Shown: positions 15,907-16,021 of the stretch, one piece after another
Layout: every line of letters starts with the position of its first letter
How positions within the stretch are numbered: the first letter of the stretch is position 1
The notes under the pieces: generated by a model
Database searches by the model: none
Told to the model about the DNA's origin: nothing
The model's input: the letters and a program-made list of their open reading frames with translations, nothing else
Source of the DNA: Rubripirellula sp.
GTDB taxonomy: Bacteria; Planctomycetota; Planctomycetia; Pirellulales; Pirellulaceae
Length of the DNA: 16,021 bases
Direction: 5' to 3'
Assembly: GCA_029287555.1 (NCBI GenBank)
Contig: JARFQX010000310.1
Span: forward strand, 1 to 16,021
Position numbers and translations under genes: made by a program

Positions 15907-16021
15907 GTGGAAGACCAAGTATCAACCCAGCAAGGCGTGCGATGTGGAGCTTGCAACGTTCACAACCTCGCCAATGCCAAATTCTGTGCGGGATGTGGCC
16001 AATCGCTTTACGAAGACTGTG
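15907..16021 (+). CDS. Zinc-ribbon protein, N-terminal fragment cut by window edge
   Basis: 38 codons from GTG 15907 to the right edge. An in-frame TAG at 15895-15897 bounds the start, and no ATG is available in frame, so GTG is the likely initiator. The fragment contains CGAC (13-16) and CAGC (27-30) separated by ten residues, then Cys38: a treble-clef or double zinc-ribbon N-terminus. In planctomycetes such an N-terminus often precedes adenylate/guanylate cyclase, kinase or FHA domains, but the rest lies outside the window and the function cannot be told. It is on the same strand as the DUF1573-like gene, 86 bp away, so co-transcription is possible. Confidence 0.7.
   Translation, partial: MEDQVSTQQGVRCGACNVHNLANAKFCAGCGQSLYEDC

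Noticed and set aside
1..16021. CRISPR array, transposase, integrase or phage genes
   Set aside because: No regularly spaced repeats, and no reading frame with the motifs of these families was found.

Overview
The window looks like chromosomal DNA of a planctomycete of the Pirellulaceae (Rhodopirellula-like) type. This is inferred from gene content, not from a search. The markers are a formylglycine-type sulfatase, a Ser/Thr kinase with the N-terminal helical module usual in this phylum, an exported protein with the planctomycete/verrucomicrobial heme-binding domain, a Tat-exported NHL-repeat protein, two DUF1559 'H-X9-DG' prepilin-like proteins and a DUF1573-like protein. Intergenic gaps are long and few genes are tightly packed. 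Several start codons have no visible Shine-Dalgarno sequence.

Layout. 1-1080 (minus): secreted sulfatase, cut by the left edge. 1251-1943 (plus): small, extremely cysteine-rich, probable lipoprotein. 2293-3798 (plus): Ser/Thr kinase fused to a degenerate receiver-like domain. 4006-4079 (plus): tRNA-Cys(GCA). 4633-7932 (plus): large exported di-heme protein with a DUF6797-like region and a beta-propeller. 8144-9262 (plus): Tat-exported NHL beta-propeller protein. 9305-9667 (minus): DUF971 protein. 9802-11079 (minus): phenylacetate-CoA-ligase-like adenylate-forming enzyme; a 26-bp inverted repeat separates these two minus-strand genes. 11515-12696 and 13092-14426 (plus): two paralogous prepilin-like DUF1559 proteins. 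14606-15820 (plus): DUF1573-like envelope protein. 15907-16021 (plus): start of a zinc-ribbon protein cut by the right edge.

How the genes may work together. The sulfatase, the di-heme propeller protein and the NHL protein fit an exported catabolic and redox toolkit, such as use of sulfated polysaccharides. The right third (two prepilin-like proteins, DUF1573 protein, zinc-ribbon protein) reads as one same-strand envelope cluster and is the best candidate here for an uncharacterised assembly. The kinase with its receiver-like tail that lacks the phosphoacceptor Asp is the most unusual regulator. No CRISPR array, transposase, integrase or recognisable defence system was seen.
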